Source of the DNA: Paramoeba atlantica | Taxonomy: Eukaryota > Discosea | Assembly (NCBI GenBank): GCA_977017575.1 | Contig: CDRNVI010000155.1 | Span: 1-64,000 of the forward strand | Direction: 5' to 3' | Length of the DNA: 64,000 nucleotides | Shown: positions 1-10,300 of the stretch, piece after piece | Layout of the letters: each line of letters starts with the position of its first letter | How positions within the stretch are numbered: position 1 is the first letter of the stretch | Notes under the pieces: model-generated | What the model was told of the DNA's origin: nothing | Database searches by the model: none | Seen by the model: only the letters and a program-made list of their open reading frames with translations | Position numbers and translations under genes: made by a program

Positions 1-2
1 AG

Positions 3-668
3 ATGCGTTTGTTGCTTCTTTCGTTGTGTCTTTTGGGGTTTTTCTCCTTCTCTTCTCAACAAGATTGCGTTCATGATGAATGTGAATGTGTCGCTGACTC
101 TAATGCTTGTTTGAATCTTCGATGTTGTGATTTAGCGAGCGCTTTTATTGATGCCCGTACCGAAAAGTTTGGAGCCCACTCTCTCTTATCTCGGTGTATG
201 TGTTGCAGTTGTGCGAATGTCAATTGTACCAATAAGGTTAACTACAATGTCGATTATACTTCTCACAATACCGACGATGGAGATAAAAAGTCTATCAAAC
301 CAGTAGTGGCTGTTGTTGGTCGAGAAATGAAGAAAGACCAAAGAACTATTGCTGATTTGCACCGTGAGTTGTATGAAACAGCTGAAGAAGTTGAAATTCG
401 AGGGGAAGAAGAACAATGTCTTGAATATAATCAAGTTTGTAATTGTGCACTCGATTCCGATTCTTGTTCCTCCAGTCTTTGTTGTGGGATTGATGCGTCT
501 TTCGATTCAAGTGTCTTGAATAAGAGAAAGTTGATTCGTGGAGATGGAGTGACTCGAGGAGATCTCCATTTTGAATGTGATTGTTGTTCTTGTAGTCAAG
601 TTGATTGTACTGATTCTGAATCTTACTCCGAGATTGCTGATATTGATACTGAATTCATAGAGGAATGA
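3..668 (+). CDS. Secreted protein with two Cys-rich repeats
   Basis: A 221-residue open frame starts at the first ATG of the window. The N-terminus (MRLLLLSLCLLGFFSFSS) is a typical signal peptide, so the product is probably secreted or lumenal. Two copies of one Cys module follow, at about residues 22-78 and 137-205. Each has a C-x-C pair, a C-x(4)-CC motif, then C-x-CCSC and a closing V-x-C-T. An acidic/basic linker joins them, and the C-terminus is acidic. The repeats show an internal duplication, and paired cysteines suggest disulfides. I recognise no named family. No intron is needed, unlike the neighbouring genes. Upstream sequence is outside the window, so an earlier exon cannot be excluded, but the signal peptide argues for a true start. 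Confidence 0.75.
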   Translation: MRLLLLSLCLLGFFSFSSQQDCVHDECECVADSNACLNLRCCDLASAFIDARTEKFGAHSLLSRCMCCSCANVNCTNKVNYNVDYTSHNTDDGDKKSIKPVVAVVGREMKKDQRTIADLHRELYETAEEVEIRGEEEQCLEYNQVCNCALDSDSCSSSLCCGIDASFDSSVLNKRKLIRGDGVTRGDLHFECDCCSCSQVDCTDSESYSEIADIDTEFIEE

Positions 669-928
669 TTTTTTGAAGAAATAAAAAGTTTCTTCTTTGT
701 TTATTTGAGTTGGGATAAAATAATTTGTCTTTTATTTGAAAATAAAAATCGACTCCAATTTTTCTGATTTTTGCCAAAAAAGCGAGCGAAAAAAAAAAGA
801 AAATGAACCCATTTTTTTGGGTTTCTCTCTTTCTTTCTTTCTTCTCTCTTTCTTTCTTTCTTCTCTCTTCACACAACACAACACAAAAGAAGAGCTCTTT
901 TCTGAGGGGAAGAGAGAGAGAGGAGAGA

Positions 929-1887
929 ATGGGGGGTGGGAAAGAAGAAGAAAATGGAAAAAGAAAGAGAAGAAATGGAATGAAATGGGGAGAAGAGCTG
1001 GAGCTTCTTCACACTCTCGGATTTTCAGATCAAGCAAGAAATTCTTTTTTGTTGAGAGGTTTTTCTTTTTTTTTTCTTTCTTTCTTTCTCTCTCTCTCTC
1101 TCTCTTTTTCTTTCTCTCTTTTCTTCCAAGAATCTTAAGATTGTTTTTTTTTTCAGTTTCGAATGGAGATGTCGATAGAGTCCTTCAAGAATTAATGGAA
1201 GAGAGAGAGGAGGAAGAGAGAGAAAGAAAGGAAAAGGGACAGAGAAAAAAGAGAAAAAAGACGACGCCATTATCACCACTCTCTTCTTCTTCTTCTTCTT
1301 GTCTTTCTCACACTTTTCCTTCTCCCTCTACATCTTCCTCCTCACAACCATCGTCCCCGTCAAAGACAAAGAAAAGAAAAAGAGTTTCTTCTCTCTCTTC
1401 GTCTCACATCCCTTCTTCTCTTCCTCCTGACCTCCGTCAACAATCTCAAAAAAGAAGAAAACATCTCCAAAACCTCCTCTCGAAACAAAGAAGAAAAGAA
1501 CAACAAACAACAACAACAACAACAACTTTCGAAAAAAATATCCCCAGAAAGAGAAAAGTTGTTTTTGGGAGAGAAAAATGGAAAAATGAGATCAAAATTT
1601 TGAGAGAAATTGGTTTTCATGACGATTCTCTCTCTGTTGCTTTGTTGGAAATGTGTGATGGAGATTTAGATCGTTTGTTGTTTTCTCAAATTGAGAGGGA
1701 GAGAGAGGAGGAAAAGAGAAAAGGAGAGAAGAGAGAGTTTTTGTTGGGAGATGGGGGGGAAGAAGAGAGGAGAAGAGTTTTGTTTGGGAATCGGGGTGGT
1801 GGGAGAATGTTTGTTTCTTCTTTGAATTGGAGAAATGGGAGAGGGAGGGGGAGAGGAGGAGGAGAGGTGATTCGAAGAAAGAGATAG
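929..1887 (+). CDS. Two-UBA-domain protein with Ser/Lys-rich linker (2 exons)
   Basis: Proposed exons are 929-1058 and 1157-1887 (286 residues). The donor is AGAG|GTTTTT and the acceptor TTTCAG|TTTCG; the T/C-rich intron has 98 bases. Splicing completes a UBA-like helix bundle at about residues 22-58, with a LLHTLGF core and an NGDVDRVLQEL third helix. A second UBA-like unit, with LREIGF and GDLDRLLF, lies near residues 190-225. UBA domains bind ubiquitin or ubiquitin-like proteins, so a proteasome or autophagy adaptor role is plausible. The linker is rich in Ser, Lys and Arg with polar repeats and is probably disordered. The C-terminus is Gly/Arg-rich. The start could instead be the ATG at 803; 929 was chosen because the sequence before it is low-complexity T/C tract. 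Confidence 0.6.
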
Positions 1888-2307
1888 AAAGGTAGAGAAA
1901 GGAGAGAGGAGAGAGAGAAAGAGAGGGATATAGAGAGAGAAAGGTGTGGGTGAAAAAAAAATAATCTTTTTTTTTGTTTGTGGAATTGGGATTTTTGGTG
2001 TTTTGGTAAATTTGTATGTTGTGTATGTGTGGACAATTTTGTGTTCTTTTTGTTCCTAGATTTTCATGTAATGAGGAATTTTTGGATTTTTGGATTGAAA
2101 GGAAATTTTTTTAAGAAATCTTATCAAATAAAAAGATCTTTTTTTGAAAAAAAGAATGTTTTTTTCTTTTTTTTCATTCTTCAAAAAATAAATATGTTGA
2201 GATTTTGTCAAAAAAAAAATAATTCTGATCTGTTCTCTCTTTTCTCTTCTCTCTTCTCTCTCTCTCTCTCTCTCTTCAAGTCATCAATATCATCACCGTC
2301 ATTCACA
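1888..2307. other. Intergenic region between convergent genes
   Basis: This stretch separates the 3' ends of the UBA gene (plus) and the sulfotransferase gene (minus). It is A/T-rich, with purine-rich runs on the left and CT-repeat runs near 2240-2275. AATAAA-like motifs are present near 2127 and 2188 and could serve polyadenylation. I see no gene. Confidence 0.5.
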
Positions 2308-3252
2308 TCATAAAGGAAGAAGATTTCTTAGTTGTTCTTCAGGTAAATTCGTTCGAATACAATTGCCCTTAAACTTTGATTCATAGTAATGAACATCATT
2401 TTTGTAATACTTTCCCAACCAATGCCCCGTTTCGTTGAAAGTAAAAGAATAGAGAGTTCTTCTTCTCTTGTTTTTCAAAGTTTGAGTAGGTTCCCTGGCA
2501 ATTACATCGTCCCCCAACAATTTTTTCAGAAGTCGTAGACAATCAGTAAGACAACTCAACCGACAATAGAGAAAAGAATATCCTTTCTCTTCTATACCAG
2601 TTAAGAAAGGAGTTTGCCAAGGAAAATGAATAAAGTAGCGATGCATTTTGGAGAGATGAGCTGCTGTAACATTTCCAGAACGACAAATGGCGGTGAAGTT
2701 CGCGTCGTTGTATCTGACTGGGCTTGAGCAAGCGTGTGACCAAGCAGAATCGAGCCATGTGACAGGGTCTCGCAAAACAGAAAAGAAAAGAAATCTTTGG
2801 GAAAAACATTCTGTTCGATTGACTGTTTTGTTTTGTACAACCACTTCTTCTGTTGGGATATTTTTTAATTGAGCAGCTACTGCTTTAAACTCAATTTCTT
2901 TCGAGAAAACGAGAGTGTGTTTCAGCTTTTCTTGGTCCTTACAAACTTTCTTGAAGTATCCTGGTTCATTTGGGGAATAAGGAGAAGGGTTTTGGACCCG
3001 AGACAACACTGAATTGACTGTATGTCCTCCTGTTTTGGCAATGTGTAAATAGAAAAGAGAGCTTCCTTCTGAAATGTTGACTCGTGGGTTGGGCGGTTCG
3101 ACAAAAGTGAAGGAGAGAGGGGGAGGAGACGGTGATGAGGAGTTGTGTTGGTTTGGTTGGGGGGAATGATTTTCTTTGGGCAGTCTTGGTCGGCGGGATT
3201 GTAAAAGAGAAAAGAACAAGGCGAAGAAGAAAAGCACCTTCAAAAAGTCCAT
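2308..3252 (-). CDS. Golgi-type sulfotransferase (Sulfotransfer_2-like)
   Basis: 314 residues. The ATG at 3252 was chosen because it opens with a short cytosolic stub and a membrane anchor (residues 5-18), giving type II Golgi topology. A Pro/Ser stem follows. The PAPS 5'-phosphosulfate-binding loop is HIAKTGGHT (70-78). The 3'-phosphate-binding motif is VLRDPVTWLDSAW (159-171). Several N-x-S/T sequons and paired cysteines fit a lumenal enzyme. By family it would transfer sulfate from PAPS to a glycan hydroxyl, as heparan or chondroitin sulfotransferases do; the acceptor cannot be read from sequence. The open frame extends upstream of 3252 as a low-complexity translation of a GA-rich tract, which I left out. 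A pogo-like element sits about 210 bases upstream and may affect the promoter. Confidence 0.75.
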   Translation of the reverse strand: MDFLKVLFFFALFFSLLQSRRPRLPKENHSPQPNQHNSSSPSPPPLSFTFVEPPNPRVNISEGSSLFYLHIAKTGGHTVNSVLSRVQNPSPYSPNEPGYFKKVCKDQEKLKHTLVFSKEIEFKAVAAQLKNIPTEEVVVQNKTVNRTECFSQRFLFFSVLRDPVTWLDSAWSHACSSPVRYNDANFTAICRSGNVTAAHLSKMHRYFIHFPWQTPFLTGIEEKGYSFLYCRLSCLTDCLRLLKKLLGDDVIAREPTQTLKNKRRRTLYSFTFNETGHWLGKYYKNDVHYYESKFKGNCIRTNLPEEQLRNLLPL

Positions 3253-3462
3253 TTGAAAAGAGAAGAAGAAGAGAAAGAAGGGGTGGGTAACTTGCTGAAG
3301 AAGAGGAAGTAGGAGTAGAAGAAGAAGAGGAAGTGGGAGTAGAAGAAGAGGAAGAAGGAGCCTCAAGCAATTCGCCTGAAATAGCCGCAGCAGAGAACAG
3401 AACAAGGGTCGGAGAAAGGAACAAGAAAAAGAACAAAAAGAAGAAAGGAAAAAAAACACGCA

Positions 3463-3514
3463 GGGCTAAAGTCAGAGAAATTGTCGCGCTAAATTCAGAA
3501 ATTGTCATTTTCAT
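3463..3514 (+). repeat. Left terminal inverted repeat of pogo-like element
   Basis: Starts GGGCTAAAGTCAG and holds two copies of AAATTGTC. It matches the reverse complement of 5270-5321 over nearly its whole length, with a few mismatches and a 2-base gap. Confidence 0.75.
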
Positions 3515-5269
3515 TTTATTTAATTTCGTGCATTTCTGACACTTCCTTCCTCTCATGTTTTGTCATCTTCCCTTTGTTGGAGGGGACCTTATACCATGCA
3601 GGACACATCCAAAACACATCATAGAACTCACAGCCCCACCAATCACGTCCAATTCGACATGTTTTTTGACATCCAGTCTTACACTCTCGTGTTTTTTGCT
3701 CTCTCTCCTTCTCTCTGAGGGTTCTCTCTCTCAACAATTTTCTTTTCTCTTTCTCTCTTTTTCTCAATTCTTTTTTGCTCTTGCTCTTCTCTTTTCTTTT
3801 GTCTCTCTTGGGCCTTTTTCTCTTTCGCAAGTTTCTTTTCTTTTCCTTTTCTCCTCCTCCATCACATCTGCAGGGTCATACCCACGATTTTTTTTCACAG
3901 CGCTGGTCACCCTCTTAATTTTCTTCCCCTCCTCACTTGCCTTCTCAACTGTCTTTTCAACCACCAAGGTGACTTGTTGTGTCATTTTCTCGACAAAGTA
4001 CTCGTGCTCTGAAGTGGGTGTAAATCCAGCATCATCCCCACCAGGCAGGTGGTTCTCCTTGGCCAACTGAAGGATTTTCTTTTCAGAAAAAGGGAACAAA
4101 CCAGTCTCCTTAAACACTTTGGCAATAGTCTTGGCTGTGAAGGCTTTCTTTGCATCTTGGAGGACAAAGTCAATAAAAGAAAACACATTGGTCCGAGAAA
4201 ACATTTGTAAATAGGCATGCTCCCTCGTGATGTTGGTTACTTGCTGTTTCAGGCTCCAAATAAAAGGTTATCAAGTGGCTGTGACCAGTGTGAGGTGTGG
4301 GTGACTAGAAAACACAAAGAGACCTGTTTTTCAAAAGCCTTTTGGATCACTTGGATCTGATGATGGGAGCCAAGGTTGTCTCCTAAGCATCTTCATTCCA
4401 CTCCAGGGTGCAAAATATTCCATCTTGAGACAAAATCCTCCATAATTTGTTGGAAAACAACATCATTAATATATCCTGACTTAGTAAAGAAGAGAAGAGA
4501 GGGAAGTTGGGCAGATCAAGTTCGTTTTGAGGTGTTTGGAAGATCGAGGTGGACAGTTGCAGTGTCCCCATCACTGAATTTGGCAGCAAACACAAAGTAT
4601 GTCGCAAGGGTCATTCCGTCAGCCCCCACAAAGGGTAGTAGAAAGGTTCCACAGTGTGTCCCCTTGATACTTGACCAATTTTGAGACTTCTTAACTTTCT
4701 TGCTCACCAACTGCTTAATCCGCAATTTACCCTCCTGAGTCAGCAGAATCTGGCACTCATCATAGTTGACAAATGCAAATGAAAGTGGCGTTCACATCAC
4801 AAAAAACTTCTTCATCTTTTCAAGAAAACAGACAGTTTCATCATAAAGATGACCAGAAGCTCAATCCTTCGAGAGAGGGGTGGTATTTCCGAGGCCTAAG
4901 TCGTCTGAATGCTTCTTCAAAAAACGTTGGATTATTGAGCGTGAGATTTCCTTCAAAAACATATCTTCTGCTGCTTTATGCATTTGATCCACTGTCCATG
5001 GTTTCTGAATATTCACCAAAGCAATTGCAATGTAGAGGAGAGACTTCTGTTCTTCCTCTGTCAGGCAGGAATTGCCATGAACTTCACCAGGCTGTTTCCT
5101 CCAGTAATAGGCCTTACTGACCGCATTTTCGCTCTTCCCAATTTCTCTACCATGGATCTTACAGGCCTCACCAACCAAGTGACCCTTTTTGAGAAGCTTT
5201 TGGATGTCCACAACGAGATTGGCGTACGCCATAACCCAGAACAAAACAAGTTGTTGTCCGTTCCAACAA

Positions 5270-5321
5270 ACACGAAAATGACAATTTGTGATTTTAGAGC
5301 GACAATTTCTGACTTTAGCCC
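5270..5321 (-). repeat. Right terminal inverted repeat of pogo-like element
   Basis: The partner of 3463-3514, read inward from CGGGCTAAAGTCAG on the minus strand. The internal GACAATTT motifs are shared by both ends, perhaps as transposase-binding sites. Confidence 0.75.
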
Positions 5322-5614
5322 GCATGAAAAGTTTGTTTTTCGATTTTTCTTTTATCAAAAAGTTTTGGTTTTTTGGTTTTTTTTTTTTTGACTTTCTTTC
5401 AACACAAACTCACAGTCTCGACTTGTGGTTCTTTGAACCTCATTCTCAAGACCAACTCATTCTTGGAATGAAGCTCTGGTCAGCAGCTCAGGAAGAGTAA
5501 ATTCGCAAAGTAAAATTCTTGAGGAGATGTTTTGGTATTCATATGATCCTCACAAGCAAGAGAAATGATACGTGAAAGTGAAATAAATAAGGGAGGGGGA
5601 AAGTGGAATCAGGC

Positions 5615-6585
5615 TCAAAAAAAAGACTGTTTTCCTTTTCGTTTGGCTGGTTTGATATTTGAAATGGGGCGAAAATCCTAAACAACACAACACAATGAAA
5701 AAACAGAATCGAACAAAGAGAAAAGGAAAGAAAACTTTCGAAAGAAAAACAAGGGAAGAAAAAGAAAGGAAAACTTGAATTGCTTTTGCAACATCTGGAT
5801 GACCATACTGGATTGCTTTTTGTTCGGGTGTGCTCCCAAAGAAATCTGTTCAGAAGAAAAAACGATTTCTCTTTTAGTTTGTTGTTTGTTTGATTTTGAG
5901 AAAAATCTTTCCCTCAAAACTACTTCACTTTCACAAAAAAAAAATGTGAAAGAAGAAAAAGAAGAAAAAGAAGAACCGATTATCTTTGGATCTGCGCCAC
6001 TTTGCAGAAGAATTAAAGTAATCTCAACAGACCCACCAAAAGCTGCTTTATGTAAAGGACTCTTTATGTAAAGGAGAAGAGAAAGAGAAGAGAAACAAAT
6101 AAAAAGAGAGAAAAAAAGGAAGAACATCAGAGGGGAAAGAAAAAAGAGAAGAAGGAAAATAAAAATAGAAATAAAAAGAAATACTTGATTAGTATCATCA
6201 AGTACATTGACATCTGCTCCAAATTTTATTAATAATTTTGTTGTCTCAACCAACCCTCGAAGTGCGCTGTGGTGGATTGGTGCCTATCATGTCAAAGAGA
6301 AAAAGGAAAGAGAGAAAGAGAGAGGGGGGGGGAAAGAGATAAAGAGAGGGAGGAGGAGGAATGAAGAGGGGAATATGAGAAAAAGAAGAGAAGAGAAAAA
6401 AGAGAAAAAAGAGAAAAAGAGAAAAGAGAAAAAACCCAACGAATAAAGCCCTCCGTTGGTATTTCATTGACAAGAGCAAGAGAGTTCTCTTCTTTCTGAA
6501 GACGCTCTTCCAATTCCTTCACCCCACCAACTTCAGATTTGGGGTTGAGGTTCTCAATAATCTCCCCAATTGACCGACCATTCAT
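5615..6585 (-). CDS. Small ankyrin-repeat protein (5 exons)
   Basis: Proposed exons on the minus strand are 6436-6585, 6185-6283, 5977-6061, 5775-5845 and 5615-5677 (155 residues). All junctions are GT-AG and keep one frame. Exon 1 gives MNGRSIGEIIENLN and a Glu-rich helix. Exons 2-4 encode about three ankyrin units: one ending LLIKFGADVNVLDDTNQ, one reading SPLHKAAFGGSVEITLILL, and a weak third with GSTPEQKAIQYGHPDVAKA. The C-terminus is short and basic. Ankyrin stacks bind protein partners; no catalytic domain is present and the partner is unknown. Its 5' end faces the giant receptor gene, with about 715 bases between the two starts. Confidence 0.7.
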
Positions 6586-7300
6586 CTCTCTCTTTTCTTC
6601 TTTTCACGCACTTCTCTTTTCTTTCACCCACTCTCTTTTCTTTTTCTTTCTCTTCGTAATAATTTCCCTTTTCGCAAAAGAAACTATTACAAAGCGAACA
6701 ATCCTGCTCTCCTTTCTTCTAAAACCCTTTCCCCCTCAAATCTTTACAAAAGAAAATCAGGCCAAAAAAGTTTAAATTTTAGCGTCAATTCCCTATTCTT
6801 TAAACACAAAAAAAAGGAGGAAAAAAGGAGGAAAAAGAAAAGGAAGAAGAGAAGAGAGACAGGAAACGATGAAAATCTTGTCCTTGTCAATTCATTCAAA
6901 AGTTTTTCAAGGTTTTTCTTGAACCCGAAAACCAGCAAAGAGACAGCAAAAGTTCAGGCAAAAACTCAACAACCGAGAAGCGGTGAATCGAGATGCCAAG
7001 GGCCAAAAATCGAACAAGAAGAAACAAGAGAGGAAGAACCCGAGACAAAAAAAACAAGTCAGCAAAAAAGAAGGGTCCGCAATACAACAAGAAGAAAACA
7101 AAAATGGAGAAAAGATCTTTTTGAGAATCCCGAATTATCCATTTTTGGGAATTTTTCTTTTCTGGAGTGATACACACGTCATCAAATTTTACACAAATTC
7201 TGTCCCCGCTTTTTTTTTCTCTTTCTTTTTGTTTTTTTGCTTTTTGTTTTTGGTTTCCGAGAGCCCCGAAAGACTAAGCGCTTTTCCTTCCGAGGGGAAA
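6586..7300. promoter_or_regulatory. Shared upstream region of two divergent genes
   Basis: The ankyrin gene (minus) and the giant receptor gene (plus) start at its two ends, so it should hold both promoters and 5' UTRs. It contains T/C tracts on the left, an A/G-rich block at 6960-7110, and a T-rich block just before the receptor ATG. Open frames here are short and low-complexity. I see no defined promoter motif. Confidence 0.4.
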
Positions 7301-10300
7301 ATGTCTCCTTCTCTTTTGTTGTTGTCCTTTTTTTTGTTTTGTGTTTGTGATGTTGTTCTTTGTAATGAAGAAGGCCGCCCAAAGTTAGTCAAGGGAACTT
7401 TGAGTGAAGGAAGAAAGAACTTTTTGGGGGGCGAGTATGAATGGATTCAATCAGCTTTTGAGTTTGATCAACCTCTTTATTTGAACGAACCAATTATTTG
7501 TGCAGATTTAGAACAGAGTTGTCCTCCTCTTGATTGTGTTCCATGTGATTGGACAACACCTGAAAAGGCAACTTCTTGTTGGGATGAGCAGTGTTGTACC
7601 CCTTCTGTTCCAATTCAAGAAAAAGAACGTTGGTGCCCAAATTCAACAACAACGAATCCACCACCACCGTTCACCGCAATCAAAGTGAATGAAAAATCAG
7701 AAATTTTCAAGATGGATGCTCAAGAAGAAAGATCCTTTCGAGTTTTTATTGGCGAGGATTTATATTGTCACCCCATTTTGCTTGCGATGCGATCCTTGTA
7801 TGGGAATCACAATCTCTTCATCTCATCAATAGTTCCCACCCCAAACTTTGGGGATATCTTTGTGGTTCCTGGGACATACTACAGACAAAATCTTTTTAGT
7901 TATGGTCAATCGAATACAGTCCTTTGTCCGGGAACCAGGGGATATACACCTGGAACCTATTCTCTTTTAGTCACAGCTTATGAAGCAACAGAGTTTTATT
8001 TTGAGATTGTTTCTGCTCCTGATCCTCTTCCTCAACCTCCTCCACCTGAAGTTGTGTCATGTGATTCTGTTCCTCCTGAGGTTCTTGTTACACCCGAAGG
8101 AGATCAAGCAATTTGTTTGGAAGATGGAAAAACTGTTACAATTGATACACAAGTTTGTTTTCTTGAAAAGAATTTTTTTTTTTATTCTTCTTTGGTGGGT
8201 GGTGTTTAAACACACTTCAAAATAGGGAAGTGCCTCAAATACCATTAAGGGTTCCTTCATACTCCCTGTTCCTGAAGGATGCCATTCTGTCACATTTTCA
8301 GCACAGAATTTAAAATCAGAGTCTTTTGCAGATCCTGATCCTGTCTGCCTTCCTCCTGATATTGATGAAAATTGGGCAGATACTGGTGCTCTTGCAAGGT
8401 GTGACAACCTTTTTTTTTTCTTGGTTCAAAAAAATAATCCCCTCACTCTTCTTTTTCTCTCTCTCTCTCTCTCTCTTAAAAGATGGACTGCTGGAGATGA
8501 TTATCTTTCTTTCTTTGGATGCTATTCGAAAATAACTTATATTCGTTGCTCTGCTTTCATGTTTCTTGGAGGGAATATTAGTTTTATTTGGTCATCAACC
8601 TCACCTTTCTTGAGAACCCCGATTGTTGATGTATTGCCGATCCCTCTTGCAACAATGTCTGGGCTTAGTGCTTTGGGAACAATCAGAGATGGTACCCCGA
8701 TCTGTGGGGGTTTTACTGGTTGTCCCTCCTGGCTTCTTCCACCTGTCTCTGATCCCCTAACCTTTTGGCCTCCACCTGATCTCCCATTTTTCCCCCTTGG
8801 ACATTATGATCCTTTACCCATGGATTTAATTTCCTTGGAGGTTCTCCAAAATACAGGTTTTTTTTTATTATTCCCCTCTTCTCCCTTCTCCCTCCCCCCC
8901 CCCTTTTTTTTTTTTTTCTATGAGGAGGAAATAATAATCCATATGTCTTCTCTCTCCTTTTGTTTTCTCTTCTTTTTTTGTTTTGTGTAGTGATTTTTAT
9001 GGACACAACTCTCCGAGCTGGACGGACATATGGCTCAAGAGAAGGACAACTTCAAGAAGGATCCATTGCATTTTTCTCTCTCACCAATGCTGATGGCTTA
9101 CCTCCAATCTTCCCACCATCTTCTGCTCCCCCACTTGAAGATGAAGCTGATTTTTTCGATTATATCTCAAATATTCGTTATGCTGACTTAGTCCCAAGAG
9201 AGAAGACTTGTGACCAAGAGAAATTTCAAGGGATGAGGGAGTTAATTGAGGAAATGATTTCTTCAATTACAACTTCTTCTTCAACAAATGCTTCAATGTT
9301 CACGGTTTGTGCCACAGAAAGAACCAGACCAGACAAAAGTCATTATTTTATTTTCTCTTTTTGTCACTTACTCTCTCCTTTCTTCCTTCTTTTTAGTACT
9401 ATGTGGAGTTGTTCAATACACAATTGGTCAATCGAGATTGCATTGAATCACTCATCTCACTCTTCCCAACTGAAATCAGAACAACAACTCTCAGTGGACT
9501 TAGTTGCTTTTTTGAAGAAGGGACAATTGAATGGGAGGAAGATCCTTGTTGTAATCGGTTCCGTCTGGTCTCTTTCTCCATTTTGTCTTAACTTTTTTCT
9601 TCTTTGTAAAAACAATTCTCATCTCCATTTTCTTTCTTTTTTTTTAAGGCAAATCAATGTTGCAGATTCAAAACTTCTTCCATTGAAACAACAGGATTCG
9701 TTTATGAAGAACAAGATGAACTGACTTGTCGAACTGAGGAATGCACCTCTTCTTATTTTTCTGACTTTTTACGATCATACAATGACCAATTTGATCGGGT
9801 GATTGGGTGTTCTCCTTTGTTGCCACCGGTTTCTTTTTCTTATTTTCATATTCGAGTTATTTCTTTTTGTTTTCTCACAATGTGAGATTTTTTTAGAGGG
9901 AACAAACGAATGCTGAATTAAAACTGAAAGTCCCTGAATTGGAAAAAATGCGTTCTTGTCTGAACAAAGTCGGTTTTGGAGGTTTCTTTTTTTTTGGTGT
10001 TCTCTCACACACCCTTCTTCTTCTTCTCCTGCAAAAGATAAATTGAACCCTCCTTTTTTTGTAGACCGATTTTTAGGAGTTCCTTGTACTCAAGATGATG
10101 AGTGTCCTGAAAAATGCAACAAAAGAACAGGGATTTGTGATGTTGGGATGGCTAGTGAACTTGAAGATGCTTTTCTTACTTGTTATATTGAGCAGATTTC
10201 TCCTTTTACTGAGGTAAAACTCCCACCAAAAATAATCAATATTAATATTCCAAATCAAAAATTTTAAGATTATTCAAAGTAATTTTCTATTGGGAACGAA

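Larger units (their letters stand above)
3463..5321 (-). mobile_element. Decayed pogo/Tigger-like DNA transposon (Tc1/mariner superfamily)
   Basis: A unit of about 1.86 kb bounded by imperfect 52-bp inverted repeats. On the minus strand it carries pieces of a CENP-B/pogo-type transposase. An N-terminal helix-turn-helix part starts at the ATG at 5232 and includes a GEACKIHG-like helix and an FLKEISRSIIQRFLKKH-like second helix. A DDE_1 core follows: FVNYDEC around 4755 supplies the first Asp, and LGDNLGSHH near 4370 the second. After the HSHWSQPL-like block comes a KTIAKVFKETGLFP segment. The tail is Lys/Glu-rich and ends in a Cys/Trp-rich module (about 3575-3690). The frame is broken at several places between 4870 and 4220, so it is inactive. 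A flanking TA duplication is not clear. Confidence 0.75.

Noticed and set aside
2308-3459. Start of the sulfotransferase at 3459
   Set aside because: The extra N-terminus is a Leu/Pro translation of a GA-rich tract; 3252 gives a normal type II anchor.
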